Shown: positions 16,674 to 26,589 of the stretch, piece after piece
How the letters are laid out: every line of letters starts with the position of its first letter
Position numbering within the stretch: the first letter of the stretch is position 1
Position numbers and translations under genes: made by a program
The notes under the pieces: model-generated
Told to the model about the DNA's origin: nothing
Database searches by the model: none
What the model saw: the letters and a program-made list of their open reading frames with translations, nothing else
Origin: Saccharopolyspora erythraea
GTDB taxonomy: Bacteria; Actinomycetota; Actinomycetes; Mycobacteriales; Pseudonocardiaceae
Reading direction: 5' to 3'
NCBI RefSeq assembly: GCF_018141105.1
Contig: NZ_CP054839.1
Location: 2,666,001 to 2,730,000 of the forward strand
DNA length: 64,000 bases

Positions 16674-17519
16674 TCAGCGGAGTTCGTCCTCGCTCACCCG
16701 GAAGTCGCGGAACTGGGCGTGCACGTCGCGGCTCGGGCCCCACGAGGTGTCGTGGCCACCGAAGAACGTCGAGAAGAACACGCCGGAGAACGGGATCTCC
16801 GAGATCTGGTGGATTCCCTGCTCCCGCAGCACTTCTCGCCCGTCGTAGTCGACGGTGATCGTGCCGCTGTCGCGGTCCACCGACTGCTCGACGGTGTGCC
16901 AGCCGCCGTCGGCCTGCCACGACCACGCGCCCAGGCCGACGTCCTTGCCGTAGCCGCCACCCTGCGACGGGTCGTAGACGTAGACGGTGGCCTGGGACTC
17001 TCCGCCGCGGACGCGCCACATGTACCGGGTCGACCAGGCGTCGCCGTGCTCGCCGCCGCTGGAGTGCCCGGGCGGGCCGCCGTAGAGGCCGGGCAGCTTC
17101 CCGCCCTTGGCGCCGAAGTCCCAGTCCGACCCGAACCTGACCTGGTAGCTCAGGTGCAGGGTCCGGGCGTCGGCGAGGTCGTCGCGCCCGATGGAGCGGA
17201 AGTCGGTGTAGAACTGGCCACCGCCCTCGCTGGGGCAGTTGTCGCACGACGGCGCCGAGGATCCCTTGCCGTAGAACACGTCGAGCTGTTCTCCCTGGGC
17301 CTGCATCCGGTCGTAGCCGAAGCCACCCTCGCCGACCACTCCCCAGTGCTGCTTCCACGAACTGCCCGGGAAGTCGGCGAAACCGCCGGTCCACGGTGCG
17401 GCCGAGACCTCCGGCGCGGCACCGGCCGGGGCCGCGCACAGGGCCATCAGCAATGCCAGGGACATGCCCGCGAACCCGCTCGCCCGGCGAACCCGCCGGA
17501 ATCCACGTCGTCTTCTCAC
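16674..17519 (-). CDS. Secreted polysaccharide lyase family 14-like protein
   Basis: A 281-residue secreted protein. The start is placed at GTG 17519, six bases after AGGAG; longer upstream starts would break the signal peptide. The N-terminus is strongly basic (RRRRGFRRVRR) followed by a hydrophobic segment and AAPAGAAPEV, a signal peptide of about 30 residues. The mature part contains GAKGGKLPGLYGG, the hallmark of PL14-type glucuronan/alginate lyases and their relatives, and a jelly-roll-like C-terminus (ITVDYDGREVL, FFSTFFGGHDTSWGP). It likely cleaves an acidic polysaccharide outside the cell. The two Cys in SCDNCP may form a disulfide. Substrate and catalytic residues are not assigned. 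Confidence 0.78.
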   Translation of the reverse strand: MRRRRGFRRVRRASGFAGMSLALLMALCAAPAGAAPEVSAAPWTGGFADFPGSSWKQHWGVVGEGGFGYDRMQAQGEQLDVFYGKGSSAPSCDNCPSEGGGQFYTDFRSIGRDDLADARTLHLSYQVRFGSDWDFGAKGGKLPGLYGGPPGHSSGGEHGDAWSTRYMWRVRGGESQATVYVYDPSQGGGYGKDVGLGAWSWQADGGWHTVEQSVDRDSGTITVDYDGREVLREQGIHQISEIPFSGVFFSTFFGGHDTSWGPSRDVHAQFRDFRVSEDELR

Positions 17520-17715
17520 GTCGCTCTCCTCTTGAGGCGTCGGCATCAGCAGGACGTGAGCGGGTGAGCCGGTGTTGAGACAGGCACACCGCACCCACTC
17601 ACGAACGTCGACCGGGCGGCGGTGCGGTCGTGGCCGCAGGAGGGTTCCTCCGGCCGTTCAGAGCAGACACCGCAAGACGGTTCGCGGTCAACACCGCCGC
17701 GTGGCGGCTGCCGGG

Positions 17716-18384
17716 CTACCGCGACGAGGACAGTGGTTCGTACTGGTGCTCGGGGCGGCCGCTGGCGCCGTAGCGCAAGGTCATGCGCGCCTTGCCGTCC
17801 TGCGCCAGAGCGGCGAGGTAGCGCTGCGCGGTCGCCCGCGCGATGCCGAGTTCCTCGGCGATCTCGGCCGCCGAACGCGCGCTTTCCCCGCGCTGCAACG
17901 CATCCAGCACCAGCTGGGAGGTCAGCGGCGACTGCCCCTTAGGAGCGGCGGGGCGGTCGCCCTCGTGCAGCAGCCGCATCGCGCGGTCGATCTCGTCCTG
18001 GTCGACCGCGCCGCCGGTCACCGGCAGGCGAGCCCGGTAGCGGGCGTAGGCGGTGAGCCTGCTCCCGAGCTGCTCGGCGGTGAACGGCTTCACCAGGTAG
18101 TTCAGCGCACCGGCTGCCAGGGCCGCACGCACCGAGGCCGGGTCGGTGGCGGCGGTGAGCATGATGGCGTCGACGTCGAGCTCGCCCAGCAACGCGATGC
18201 CCGACCGGTCGGGCAGGTAGTTGTCGAGCAGCACGAGGTCGGGGTTCCGGGTGTCGACCAGCTCGCGGGCCTGCTCGGCGCTGTGGGCGACGCCGACCAC
18301 CTTGAAGTCCGGGACCCGCTCGGTGAACTCGGCGTGCACCTGCGCCACCCGGAAGTCGTCGTCCACCACGGCCACCCTGATCAC
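17716..18384 (-). CDS. CitB/DcuR-family response regulator
   Basis: A 222-residue two-component regulator. The receiver domain has the acidic pocket VVDDD (Asp8-Asp10), phosphoacceptor Asp54 in LLDNYLPD and Lys99 in LVKPF. The C-terminal helix-turn-helix (SAAEIAEELGIARATAQRYLAAL) is the form seen in CitB and DcuR. The start is GTG 18384, whose codon overlaps the stop of the kinase gene (GTGA), so kinase and regulator are co-translated. The likely target is the divergent CitMHS transporter gene at 20188. The ligand sensed upstream is probably citrate or another di/tricarboxylate. Confidence 0.92.
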   Translation of the reverse strand: MIRVAVVDDDFRVAQVHAEFTERVPDFKVVGVAHSAEQARELVDTRNPDLVLLDNYLPDRSGIALLGELDVDAIMLTAATDPASVRAALAAGALNYLVKPFTAEQLGSRLTAYARYRARLPVTGGAVDQDEIDRAMRLLHEGDRPAAPKGQSPLTSQLVLDALQRGESARSAAEIAEELGIARATAQRYLAALAQDGKARMTLRYGASGRPEHQYEPLSSSR

Positions 18385-20000
18385 AGCTTCGCCTCCCGCT
18401 CGTCGACCGGACCGGTCGCGGATTCCAGCACACCCGGCAGCACGGCGACGAACACCGCCCCGCCCGTCCCGTCCTCGGGCTCCGCGAGCCGCACGTCTCC
18501 ACCGAGGCTGCGAGCCGCCTGGCGGCACAGCGCCAACCCGAGCCCCCGGTTGCCGCCGCCCTTCGACGACACACCCTCGGTGAAGATCCGCGCCCGCAGC
18601 GCCTCCGGCACGCCGTCCCCGCTGTCCACGACCGACACGTGCAGCGCGGTGCCGTCGGCGAGCAGGTCGACCTCCACCCGCGCGGGCCGCCGCGAGCCGG
18701 TGCGCGCCGCGTCGATGGCGTTGTCCACCAGGTTGCCGACCACGGTCACCACCTCCACCGGCGCGACGACCGCCGTGGGCACCCAGCTGGTCTCGCCCAG
18801 CTCCAGCTCCACGCCCCGCTCCAGCGCCCCGGCCTTCTTCGCCGACAGGAACGCCACCAGGTACGGGTCGCGCACCGCGTCGGCGGCCGGGCCGAGCCCG
18901 GCGATCGAGCCGGTGGACAGCGCCTGCACGTACTCGACGGCCTCCTGGTGGCGCTCGGTCTGGAGCAGCCCGGACAGCGTGTGCAGCCGGTTGGTGAACT
19001 CGTGGCGCTGCGCGCGCAGCGTGTCGGTCATGCCGCGCACCGACTCCAGCTCCTGACTGAGCGCTTCCAGGTCGGTGCGGTCGCGCAGGGTGAGCACGCC
19101 GCCGAGGTCCGTGCCGTCGCGCCGGACCGGCCGGTGTCCGGCCACCAGCACCCGGTCACCGGAGACGGTGATCAGGTTGCTCACCGGCCGGCCCGCCAGC
19201 AGCACCTCGCGCAGCCGCGGCGGGATGTCCAGGTCGGCCGCCGGGGAGCCGGTCTCGATCCGGGTGTCCAGCAGCCGCTCGGCCTCCCGGTTGCACACCG
19301 AGACCCGGCCGCCCGCGTCCACGGCCAGCACGCCCTCCCCGATGCCGTAGAGCACCGCCTCGCGCTGGCGCACCAGCTCCGCCAGCTCGTGCGGTTCCAG
19401 CCCGAGGGTGCGCCGCTTGAGCACGCGGGTCAGCCACGCCGCCCCGGCCACCCCGACCAGCAGCGCCCCGCCCGCGAACGCCGCCGAGGTGGCGATGAGC
19501 CGCAGCAGCGCGGTCTCGATGTGCTGGGCGTCGAACCCGACGCTGACCTGTCCGACGACGGTGCCGTCGGCGGTGCGCAGCGGCACCTTGCCCCGGGCCG
19601 AGAGCCCGAGGGTGCCGCGCTGGACGTTGACGACCTCGTGCCCGGCCAGCACCCAGCGCGGGTCGGTGCTCACGTGCTCGCCGATCTCGTCGGGGTTCGG
19701 GTGCGACAGCCGGACCCCGTCGCGGTCGGTCACCACGACGAACAGCGCGCCGGTGGCCTCGCGGGCGCGCTCGGCCTCGTCGCGCACGGCCTGCTGCGCC
19801 CCGCCCGCGACCGCGCCGGCCAGGCCGGTGTCGGCGGCCACCGCGCGGGCGACGCCCAGCGCGCGCTGGCCGTACTGGTCGGTGAGGTTGCGGTCGAGCA
19901 GCGACGCCACGAGCAGGAACCCGATTGCGGTGACCAGGGTGATCAGCCCGATCTGGAGGAGCAACGCCTGCCGCGCGAACCGCATCGGGCGGCGTGACAT
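18381..20000 (-). CDS. CitA/DcuS-family sensor histidine kinase
   Basis: A 539-residue membrane kinase. TM1 is at about 12-35, a periplasmic-type PAS sensor domain lies between the helices and includes DRDGVRLSHPNPDEIGEHVS, TM2 is around 170-190, then a cytoplasmic PAS domain. The dimerisation motif is RHEFTNRLHTLSGLL with phosphoacceptor His333. The ATPase N-box is LVDNAIDAA and the G-boxes are DSGDGVPE and GLGLALC. This is the CitA/DcuS layout for sensing external carboxylates. The start ATG 20000 has only a weak ribosome site; ATG 19985 is an alternative that keeps TM1. It shares a divergent promoter region with the CitMHS gene. Confidence 0.92.
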   Translation of the reverse strand: MSRRPMRFARQALLLQIGLITLVTAIGFLLVASLLDRNLTDQYGQRALGVARAVAADTGLAGAVAGGAQQAVRDEAERAREATGALFVVVTDRDGVRLSHPNPDEIGEHVSTDPRWVLAGHEVVNVQRGTLGLSARGKVPLRTADGTVVGQVSVGFDAQHIETALLRLIATSAAFAGGALLVGVAGAAWLTRVLKRRTLGLEPHELAELVRQREAVLYGIGEGVLAVDAGGRVSVCNREAERLLDTRIETGSPAADLDIPPRLREVLLAGRPVSNLITVSGDRVLVAGHRPVRRDGTDLGGVLTLRDRTDLEALSQELESVRGMTDTLRAQRHEFTNRLHTLSGLLQTERHQEAVEYVQALSTGSIAGLGPAADAVRDPYLVAFLSAKKAGALERGVELELGETSWVPTAVVAPVEVVTVVGNLVDNAIDAARTGSRRPARVEVDLLADGTALHVSVVDSGDGVPEALRARIFTEGVSSKGGGNRGLGLALCRQAARSLGGDVRLAEPEDGTGGAVFVAVLPGVLESATGPVDEREAKL

Positions 20001-20024
20001 GCACCGACCATACCCGTCGAGCAA

Positions 20025-20066
20025 AACGCGCAGAACGCGTCGAACGCGGGATAGACGAACAACGCG
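20025..20066. promoter_or_regulatory. Phased 9-bp repeats in the CitAB/CitMHS divergent promoter
   Basis: AACGCG occurs at 20025, 20034, 20043 and 20061, i.e. at exact 9-bp steps with one degenerate unit at 20052. The array lies just upstream of the sensor kinase start and about 120 bases from the transporter start. Direct repeats of this kind suit cooperative binding of an AT- or GC-rich half-site regulator such as the CitB protein. The regulator assignment is inference. Confidence 0.5.
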
Positions 20067-20187
20067 GACAACATTCCCCGTGGTGAACCGGGTCACCTAC
20101 GGTTCCGCGAAACGAAACACCGCTGTAACCGGGGCCACTCGGAGTCGTCCGGAGGACCGCTGGGGCCCTCCAGGGAAGGAGGAAGCG

Positions 20188-21552
20188 TTGATCGCGCTGC
20201 TCGGCTTGTGCATGGTGACCGTCTTCCTCTACCTGGTGATGAGCAAACGGCTCTCACCGATGGTGTCGCTCATCGTGGTGCCCGCGGTCTTCGCGGTGCT
20301 CGGCGGCTTCGCCCCGGACCTGGGCGACATGATCACCGAGGGCATCACCGACGTGGCGCCCACGGCGGCGATGCTGCTGTTCGCGATCCTCTACTTCGGG
20401 ATCATGATCGACGCGGGGCTGTTCGACCCGATCGCGCGCGGTGTGGTCCGGCTGACCCGCAACGACCCGCTGCGGCTCATCATGGGCACGGTCGCACTGG
20501 TGGCGCTGGTGTCGCTGGACGGCGACGGCACGACGACCTTCATGATCACCGTCTCCGCGCTGCTGCCGATCTACCGCAAGCTCGGGGTGAGCCCGGTGCT
20601 GATGACCGGCCTGGCGTGCATGACCAACGCGGTCCTCAACGTCGTGCCGTGGGGCGGCCCGGCGGCGCGCGCGGCCAGCGCGCTGCGGCTGGACCCGCAG
20701 GAGCTGTTCGTGCCGATGATCCCGGCGCTGGCGGCCGGGCTGGCCACCGTGTTCGTGATCGCCTACGCGCTCGGCCTGCGCGAGCGCTCCCGGCTCCGCG
20801 CCCGCACCGGTGCCCCGGTGCTGGTCGGCGCGGGCGGCCCGGCCGTCACCGGTGGTGGCGACGACAGCGACCGCGGCGGTTCGGCCGGCGGCCCGGCCGA
20901 CTTCGACGTCCTGGCCCCCGACCGCGAGTCCCTGCGGCCGAAGCTGATCTGGTTCAACGGCGCGCTGACCATGGCGCTGCTGACCGCGCTCATCATCGGC
21001 GTCCTGCCGATCGCGGTGCTGTTCATGATCGGCACCGGGCTTGCGCTGATCGTCAACTACCCGCGGCTGGAGCAGCAGCGCGCCCGCATCGCCTCCCACG
21101 CCGACAGCGTGGTGGCCGTCGTCGCGATGGTGTTCGCCGCGGCGGTGTTCACCGGCGTGCTCTCGGGCACCGGGATGATCGAGCAGATGGCGCAATACCT
21201 GCTGGCGGCCATGCCCGACGCGCTGTTCCCGTTCTTCAGCGTCATCGTCGCGGTGCTCAGCGTCCCGTTCACCTTCTTCATGAGCAACGACGCGTTCTAC
21301 TTCGGAGTCATGCCGATCCTGGCCGAGGCGGGCGCCCAGCACGGCATCGGCGCCATGGAGATCGCCCGTGCATCGCTGCTGGGCCAGCCGATCCACATGC
21401 TCAGCCCGCTGGTGCCCGCGATGTACGTCCTCATCGGGCTGGCCAAGGTCGACCTCGGCGACCACCACCGCTTCGCCATCAAGTGGGCGCTGGTGGTCTG
21501 CGCCGTGGTCATCGCCAGCGGACTCGGCATCGGGATCATCGCGATCCACTGA
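20188..21552 (+). CDS. CitMHS-family citrate-metal:H+ symporter
   Basis: A 454-residue membrane protein of about 12 helices. It resembles Bacillus CitM/CitH: the N-terminal ALLGLCMVTVFLYLVMSKR, the conserved LDGDGTTTFMITVSALLP loop, and VPWGGPAARAASAL. These proteins import citrate complexed with a divalent metal in symport with protons. A hydrophilic Gly/Asp/Arg-rich loop sits around residues 205-245. The start is TTG 20188, seven bases after AAGGAGG, an excellent ribosome site; no ATG fits. It lies divergent from a CitA/CitB pair that probably controls it, and a strong terminator follows. Confidence 0.94.
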   Translation: MIALLGLCMVTVFLYLVMSKRLSPMVSLIVVPAVFAVLGGFAPDLGDMITEGITDVAPTAAMLLFAILYFGIMIDAGLFDPIARGVVRLTRNDPLRLIMGTVALVALVSLDGDGTTTFMITVSALLPIYRKLGVSPVLMTGLACMTNAVLNVVPWGGPAARAASALRLDPQELFVPMIPALAAGLATVFVIAYALGLRERSRLRARTGAPVLVGAGGPAVTGGGDDSDRGGSAGGPADFDVLAPDRESLRPKLIWFNGALTMALLTALIIGVLPIAVLFMIGTGLALIVNYPRLEQQRARIASHADSVVAVVAMVFAAAVFTGVLSGTGMIEQMAQYLLAAMPDALFPFFSVIVAVLSVPFTFFMSNDAFYFGVMPILAEAGAQHGIGAMEIARASLLGQPIHMLSPLVPAMYVLIGLAKVDLGDHHRFAIKWALVVCAVVIASGLGIGIIAIH

Positions 21553-21561
21553 CCCGACAGG

Positions 21562-21609
21562 ACCCGTGGGTCTTTTGGGCCGCTCTGGCGACCCAAAAGA
21601 CTCACGGGT
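21562..21609. terminator. Long hairpin terminator after the citrate transporter
   Basis: An 18-bp inverted repeat (arms 21562-21579 and 21592-21609, one G-U pair) with a 12-base loop. The arms contain TCTTTT / AAAAGA, so both strands could end with a U-rich side. It lies between convergent genes and can serve both. Confidence 0.88.
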
Positions 21610-21627
21610 TCTTAGGCGAACGGAAAC

Positions 21628-22002
21628 CTATGCGGCGTAGGCGAAAGCGTCGAACTCGTGCTTGGCGATGCCGTCGCGGAAGGCGTCGACCTCGGCCTCG
21701 GTGAAGACCAGTTCGGCATCCGGTGATGTGCTGCTGCGGAAGACGTGTGTGCCGTCCTCGCGGCGGGTGATCTCCAGGCACAGACCCTCGGTGCGGCCTG
21801 CGCGGGTGGCGGTGAGGAAGTCGTCGAACTGCTCGGCGGTGAACACGAGGCGGTGGTCGTCCGGCGCGCCGAAGGTCGTCTTGTCGTCGCGCAGTTCGAC
21901 CCGGTCAGCCCTGCGCGCCACCCGCACGCACGACTTTTGCGGTTCGCTTCGGGTCGCCTTGCGGAAGTCGTGTTCGGCGAACGGCGCTGGCGTTGTGGTC
22001 AT
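21628..22002 (-). CDS. DUF397 domain protein (two DUF397-like units)
   Basis: A 124-residue protein with an FRKATRSEPQKSCVRVA start, the usual DUF397 form (F-RKS-S---CVEVA), followed by VELRDDKT and FTAEQFDDFLTA. A second, more degenerate copy follows (GLCLEITRREDGTHVFRSS, then ELVFTEAEVDAFRDGI). DUF397 proteins pair with XRE/DUF5753 regulators in actinomycetes and act as small partner proteins (BldB-like or toxin-antitoxin-like roles have been proposed). The gene downstream of a truncated DUF5753 gene fits that pairing. GC content is lower than in neighbours. Confidence 0.86.
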   Translation of the reverse strand: MTTTPAPFAEHDFRKATRSEPQKSCVRVARRADRVELRDDKTTFGAPDDHRLVFTAEQFDDFLTATRAGRTEGLCLEITRREDGTHVFRSSTSPDAELVFTEAEVDAFRDGIAKHEFDAFAYAA

Positions 22003-22026
22003 ACGGCCTCCCTAAATGTTGGTTGC

Positions 22027-22638
22027 TCACTTCTTGAACTCGCGGGCGACCTTCGCGATGAACTTGCGGCTCTCGTCGAAGCTCAAGGCGGCCGAGGTCA
22101 GACGTGCCCAAGCGGTGTCGTGCGCGGCGAGCGCCTTCTTGTCGTCGAGGTATCGGATCTCTCCTTCGCCTTCGACGTATGCGAGTTCGAGCGGTCCGGC
22201 GGCACCTGGCGACGGCACGCGAAGCAGGACGAAGTGGTTGCCTATGGGGGATCGGCGGCCGGGAGGGGTCCTGAACGGCATCACCTGGATCATGACGTTC
22301 GGGCGATTCGATACCTTGACGAGGTAATCGAGCTGCTCACGCATGACCTCGGCATCGCCCCACATGCGACGCAAGCATGATTCCGAGAGCACGAAGTGCG
22401 CGTTGGTCGGCTCTGGCGCATCCAGGATGTCCTGCCGCGCGAGCCGGGCTTTTACGTGATCATCGATCGTCAGCCCATCGATCTCGGGTTCGTTGGCGTG
22501 CATGGCACGGACGTATGTCTCGCACTGTCTGTGGGAGATGACCCTGATGGCTGCCCCGACCAACCCGGCGTTGTCGCGTCCGGCCAGGAAAAACGTCGCC
22601 TGCGCCGACGGCTTCGATCGGCCGAGGATGGTGTCCAC
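22027..22638 (-). pseudogene. DUF5753 regulator lacking its XRE DNA-binding domain
   Basis: The 203 codons from GTG 22638 contain a DUF5753 domain: QCETYVRAMHA, ARLARQDIL, SESCLRRMWGD, QLDYLVKVSNRPNVMIQVMPF, ELAYVEGEGEIRYLDD and AHDTAWARLTSAALSFDESRKFI. Intact proteins are about 280 residues with an N-terminal XRE helix-turn-helix and a VPGLLQT motif just before the region seen here. Neither is present in any frame upstream, where a divergent small gene starts instead. The local sequence reads IRVISHRQCETY where LLQT is expected, so the break lies near 22540. It is either a decayed gene or a domain-only protein working with the DUF397 partner. Codon use is less GC-rich. Confidence 0.65.
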
Positions 22639-22810
22639 CTACGTCGGTGGTGACCGGGTGGTTCTTCTCGCGCCGCCTGCCGAGGCGGCGGTGATGACCC
22701 CCGAAGCGGCACGCGCGCTCGCCGAGGACCTGTGCGACCACGCGGCCGCGGTCGAAGTCCGGCGGTGGAGCGATGCCTCGCGGGTCCTTCCGTTCGTCCG
22801 CCGCCGCTGA
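22628..22810 (+). CDS. Small hypothetical protein
   Basis: A 60-residue protein from ATG 22628 (longer in-frame starts at 22547 and 22493 run antisense through the DUF5753 gene). It reads VGGDRVVLLAPPAEAAVMTPEAARALAEDL, a short beta-hairpin followed by a helix with the TPEAARALAxxL pattern common in small actinomycete proteins encoded next to DUF397 genes. Third-position GC is high, which supports coding. Its start overlaps that of the divergent DUF5753 gene by 11 bases. Function unknown. Confidence 0.5.
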   Translation: MVSTYVGGDRVVLLAPPAEAAVMTPEAARALAEDLCDHAAAVEVRRWSDASRVLPFVRRR

Positions 22811-22962
22811 TCCACCCCGGCCGAACCACGCCCCCAGGTGACGGCCGGGCGCATGGGCGGGCGGCTCGGCGTCGAGCTCGCGGTCTGGCGAAACCGCGGG
22901 TTCCGCGCGTCGCCCGCCACTTCTCAACCCGGCGCCTTCCAACGGGTCGCCGGGCCGCAGCG

Positions 22963-23003
22963 CGGCGGTCCTGCCGAGACCCCGACCTCCGGCAGGACCG
23001 CCG
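22963..23003. terminator. Hairpin between small hypothetical genes
   Basis: A perfect 13-bp inverted repeat (CGGCGGTCCTGCC / GGCAGGACCGCCG) with a 15-base loop, 18 bases before the next start codon. It could end transcription of the gene at 22628 or regulate the one at 23021. Confidence 0.6.
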
Positions 23004-23020
23004 TTCCCACCACGTCAGGA

Positions 23021-23392
23021 ATGACCATGTTGCTTATGCCGCCCAGCAGGGAAGAGGAACCGCACCTCGCCGCGCTCAAGCGCAGCGTCGAATCCGGGTT
23101 CAGGGTCAGGCATTTCGGGGCTTGCGATGGCAGGACCGTCACGGCCATCTATGCCGAACGCTGGTGTGCCTACGGGGTGGTCGACAGCTACACCCTGCGG
23201 GCGATGACCGAAGCGGTCGCCGCCCGCGTCCGGATCGAGGATTACCCGCACGGCGACCCGCTGTGGGAAACCACCGGGACGGTCGCCGACGTGATCACCG
23301 CGCTGCTCGAACTTCCGCCGCACGGCCACCCCGGGGCGCCGGGGCAGGCCCGGCGCCCGTCCACCGCTTTCTGGTTGCCCGGACTTCGCTGA
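23021..23392 (+). CDS. Hypothetical protein, 123 residues
   Basis: A soluble protein from ATG 23021 with an AGGA ribosome-site-like stretch just upstream. It has no domain I can name. Residues about 20-75 alternate charged and aromatic residues (ESGFRVRHFGACDGRTVTAIYAERWCAYGVVDSYTLRAMTEA) with two Cys, and the C-terminal 20 residues are Pro/Gly-rich. It shares a TGATG junction with the next small gene, so the two are co-translated. It belongs to the lower-bias accessory island with the DUF397 gene. Confidence 0.55.
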   Translation: MTMLLMPPSREEEPHLAALKRSVESGFRVRHFGACDGRTVTAIYAERWCAYGVVDSYTLRAMTEAVAARVRIEDYPHGDPLWETTGTVADVITALLELPPHGHPGAPGQARRPSTAFWLPGLR

Positions 23393-23598
23393 TGGCCCCG
23401 GTCAAGTGGGGAACGAGCGTGCACTACCGGGACCGCGCCCATGCACTCCTCGGTCCCGGGATGGCGGCGCTATGCGGAATTCCGTGCGAGCAGACGTGGC
23501 GGCAACGATCAGGAAACCGGCGAATCTGCCCTGAGTGCGCTATCGCGTTCATGAGCTGGGCGTACCCGGCCGCACCGGCGGCTCGCCCAGGTACGTGA
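23392..23598 (+). CDS. Small putative zinc-ribbon protein
   Basis: A 68-residue protein whose ATG overlaps the stop of the gene before it (TGATG). It contains CGIPC and CPEC separated by about 16 residues, a four-Cys arrangement suited to one zinc, with HYRDRAHALLGPG before it. Similar small proteins occur beside DUF397/XRE genes in Pseudonocardiaceae. Function unknown. Confidence 0.5.
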   Translation: MAPVKWGTSVHYRDRAHALLGPGMAALCGIPCEQTWRQRSGNRRICPECAIAFMSWAYPAAPAARPGT

Positions 23599-23632
23599 CC
23601 ACTTGGGAGCAGGGCGCTCCTCGGACGTGGAA

Positions 23633-23678
23633 CGGCCCCCGGTCGAAGCGTTCGGGGGGCCGCTTCGAACGGGGGCCG
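23633..23678. terminator. Terminator between the small-gene island and the proline genes
   Basis: An 18-bp inverted repeat with one mismatch (arms 23633-23650 and 23661-23678) and a 10-base loop, located 10 bases beyond the proline dehydrogenase stop and 34 bases after the convergent small gene. Confidence 0.82.
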
Positions 23679-23688
23679 GGCACCGGGG

Positions 23689-24618
23689 TCAGCGGCTGCT
23701 GACCAGCGAGCGCAGGAAGAAGGCCATGTTGGCCGGGCGCTCGGCGAGACGGCGCATGAAGTAGCCGTACCACTCGTCGCCGTAGGCGACGTAGACCCGC
23801 AGCCGGTCGCCCTCGGCGGCGATCCGGCGCTGCTCCTCGGTGCGGATGCCGTAGAGCATCTGGTACTCGAAGCTGCCGGGGGCGCGCCGGGCCCTGGCCG
23901 CCAGGTCGCCCGCGATGGCGATCATGCGCGGGTCGTGGGTGGCCACCATCGGGTAGCCGGCACCGTTCATCAGGACCTTCAGGCAGCGCACGTAGGAGCG
24001 GTCCACCTCCTGCTTGCCCTGGAACGCCACCGAGGCCGGTTCGGCGTAGGCGCCCTTGCAGATCCGGACCCGGGACCCGGCGGTGGCCAGGTCGCGGCAG
24101 TCGCCCTCGGTGCGGTGCAGGTACGCCTGCAGCACCGCCCCGACCCAGGGGAAGTCCACCCGCAGGTCGGCCAGGATGCCCAGCGTCGAGTCGGTGGTGG
24201 TGTGGTCCTCCATGTCCAGGGTGACCGTGGTACCCGCGGCGGCCGCGGCCTCGCAGATCTGCCGGGCGTTCTCCAGCGCGATCTTCTCGCCGTCCTTGGG
24301 CAGGAACTGCCCGACTGCCGACAGCTTCACCGACGCCTCGGCCCGCTCGGTCAGCCCCGCCTCGGACAGTGCGGCGAACACCCGCTGGTAGGCCCGCACG
24401 GTGGCGGTGGCCTGGCCGGCGTCGAGGGTGTCCTCACCGAGGTGGTCGAGGGTGACGTGCATGCCCTGGTCGCTCAGCGACCGGGTGGCCCGCACCGCGT
24501 CCGCGGGCGTGGTGCCCGCGACGAAGCGATCCACGACCGAGCTGGTCAGCGGGTTGGCCTCGACGAGTTTGCGCACACCGGTGGAGCGGGCCGCGGCCAG
24601 CAGAGGAGTCCGGAGCAT
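23689..24618 (-). CDS. pruB: Proline dehydrogenase (monofunctional)
   Basis: A 309-residue FAD enzyme that oxidises L-proline to 1-pyrroline-5-carboxylate, passing electrons to the quinone pool. The TIM-barrel signatures are present: VSVKLSA-like (ASVKLSAVGQFL), LDMEDHTTTD, VLQAYLHRTEGD, RICKGAY and the C-terminal GYFMRRLAERPAN, where the paired arginines bind the proline carboxylate. The start is ATG 24618, six bases after AAGGAG. It follows the P5C dehydrogenase gene on the same strand with a 222-base hairpin-rich gap, so the second enzyme of the pathway is encoded first. Confidence 0.95.
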   Translation of the reverse strand: MLRTPLLAAARSTGVRKLVEANPLTSSVVDRFVAGTTPADAVRATRSLSDQGMHVTLDHLGEDTLDAGQATATVRAYQRVFAALSEAGLTERAEASVKLSAVGQFLPKDGEKIALENARQICEAAAAAGTTVTLDMEDHTTTDSTLGILADLRVDFPWVGAVLQAYLHRTEGDCRDLATAGSRVRICKGAYAEPASVAFQGKQEVDRSYVRCLKVLMNGAGYPMVATHDPRMIAIAGDLAARARRAPGSFEYQMLYGIRTEEQRRIAAEGDRLRVYVAYGDEWYGYFMRRLAERPANMAFFLRSLVSSR

Positions 24619-24646
24619 CGTGCTCTCCTTCATGGGGTAGGTGGTG

Positions 24647-24672
24647 GCGGCCCCGCAGCGGGGCGGGGCCGC
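24647..24672. other. Hairpin just upstream of the proline dehydrogenase start
   Basis: A perfect 10-bp inverted repeat (GCGGCCCCGC / GCGGGGCCGC, 6-base loop) in the intergenic gap. It could reduce read-through or tune the ratio of the two proline enzymes. Confidence 0.5.
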
Positions 24673-24751
24673 AACGCACGCGGGTTGCGTTTCCCAGGTG
24701 CAGCCGCGCCTCGCGCGGCTGGCGCTGCCACCGTCGGCGCGTCGGCCGTGG

Positions 24752-24798
24752 GCGTTCAGCGCGGACCCGCGTCGGGGGAGCGGGCCCACGCTGAACGC
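24752..24798. other. Hairpin after the P5C dehydrogenase gene
   Basis: A 10-bp inverted repeat (GCGTTCAGCG / CGCTGAACGC) whose inner part can extend by GACCCG/CGGGCC pairing. It lies 43 bases beyond the P5C dehydrogenase stop and may be an attenuator or partial terminator within the put operon. Confidence 0.5.
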
Positions 24799-24840
24799 GG
24801 GCGGCGTCGACGCGCCATGAGAAGCGCCATCGGGCGCTTG

Positions 24841-26475
<1,635 letters not shown>

Positions 26476-26589
26476 TACGCCTCCTTGCGAGAAGTCGCTG
26501 CGTGCATTTGGGGAGCACTGCGCGGGTGCAGAGTGCCCCAGCGTGCTGTTACCTCGGACATTAGGAGTTCGGCGGGCTTGCGGAGTTGT

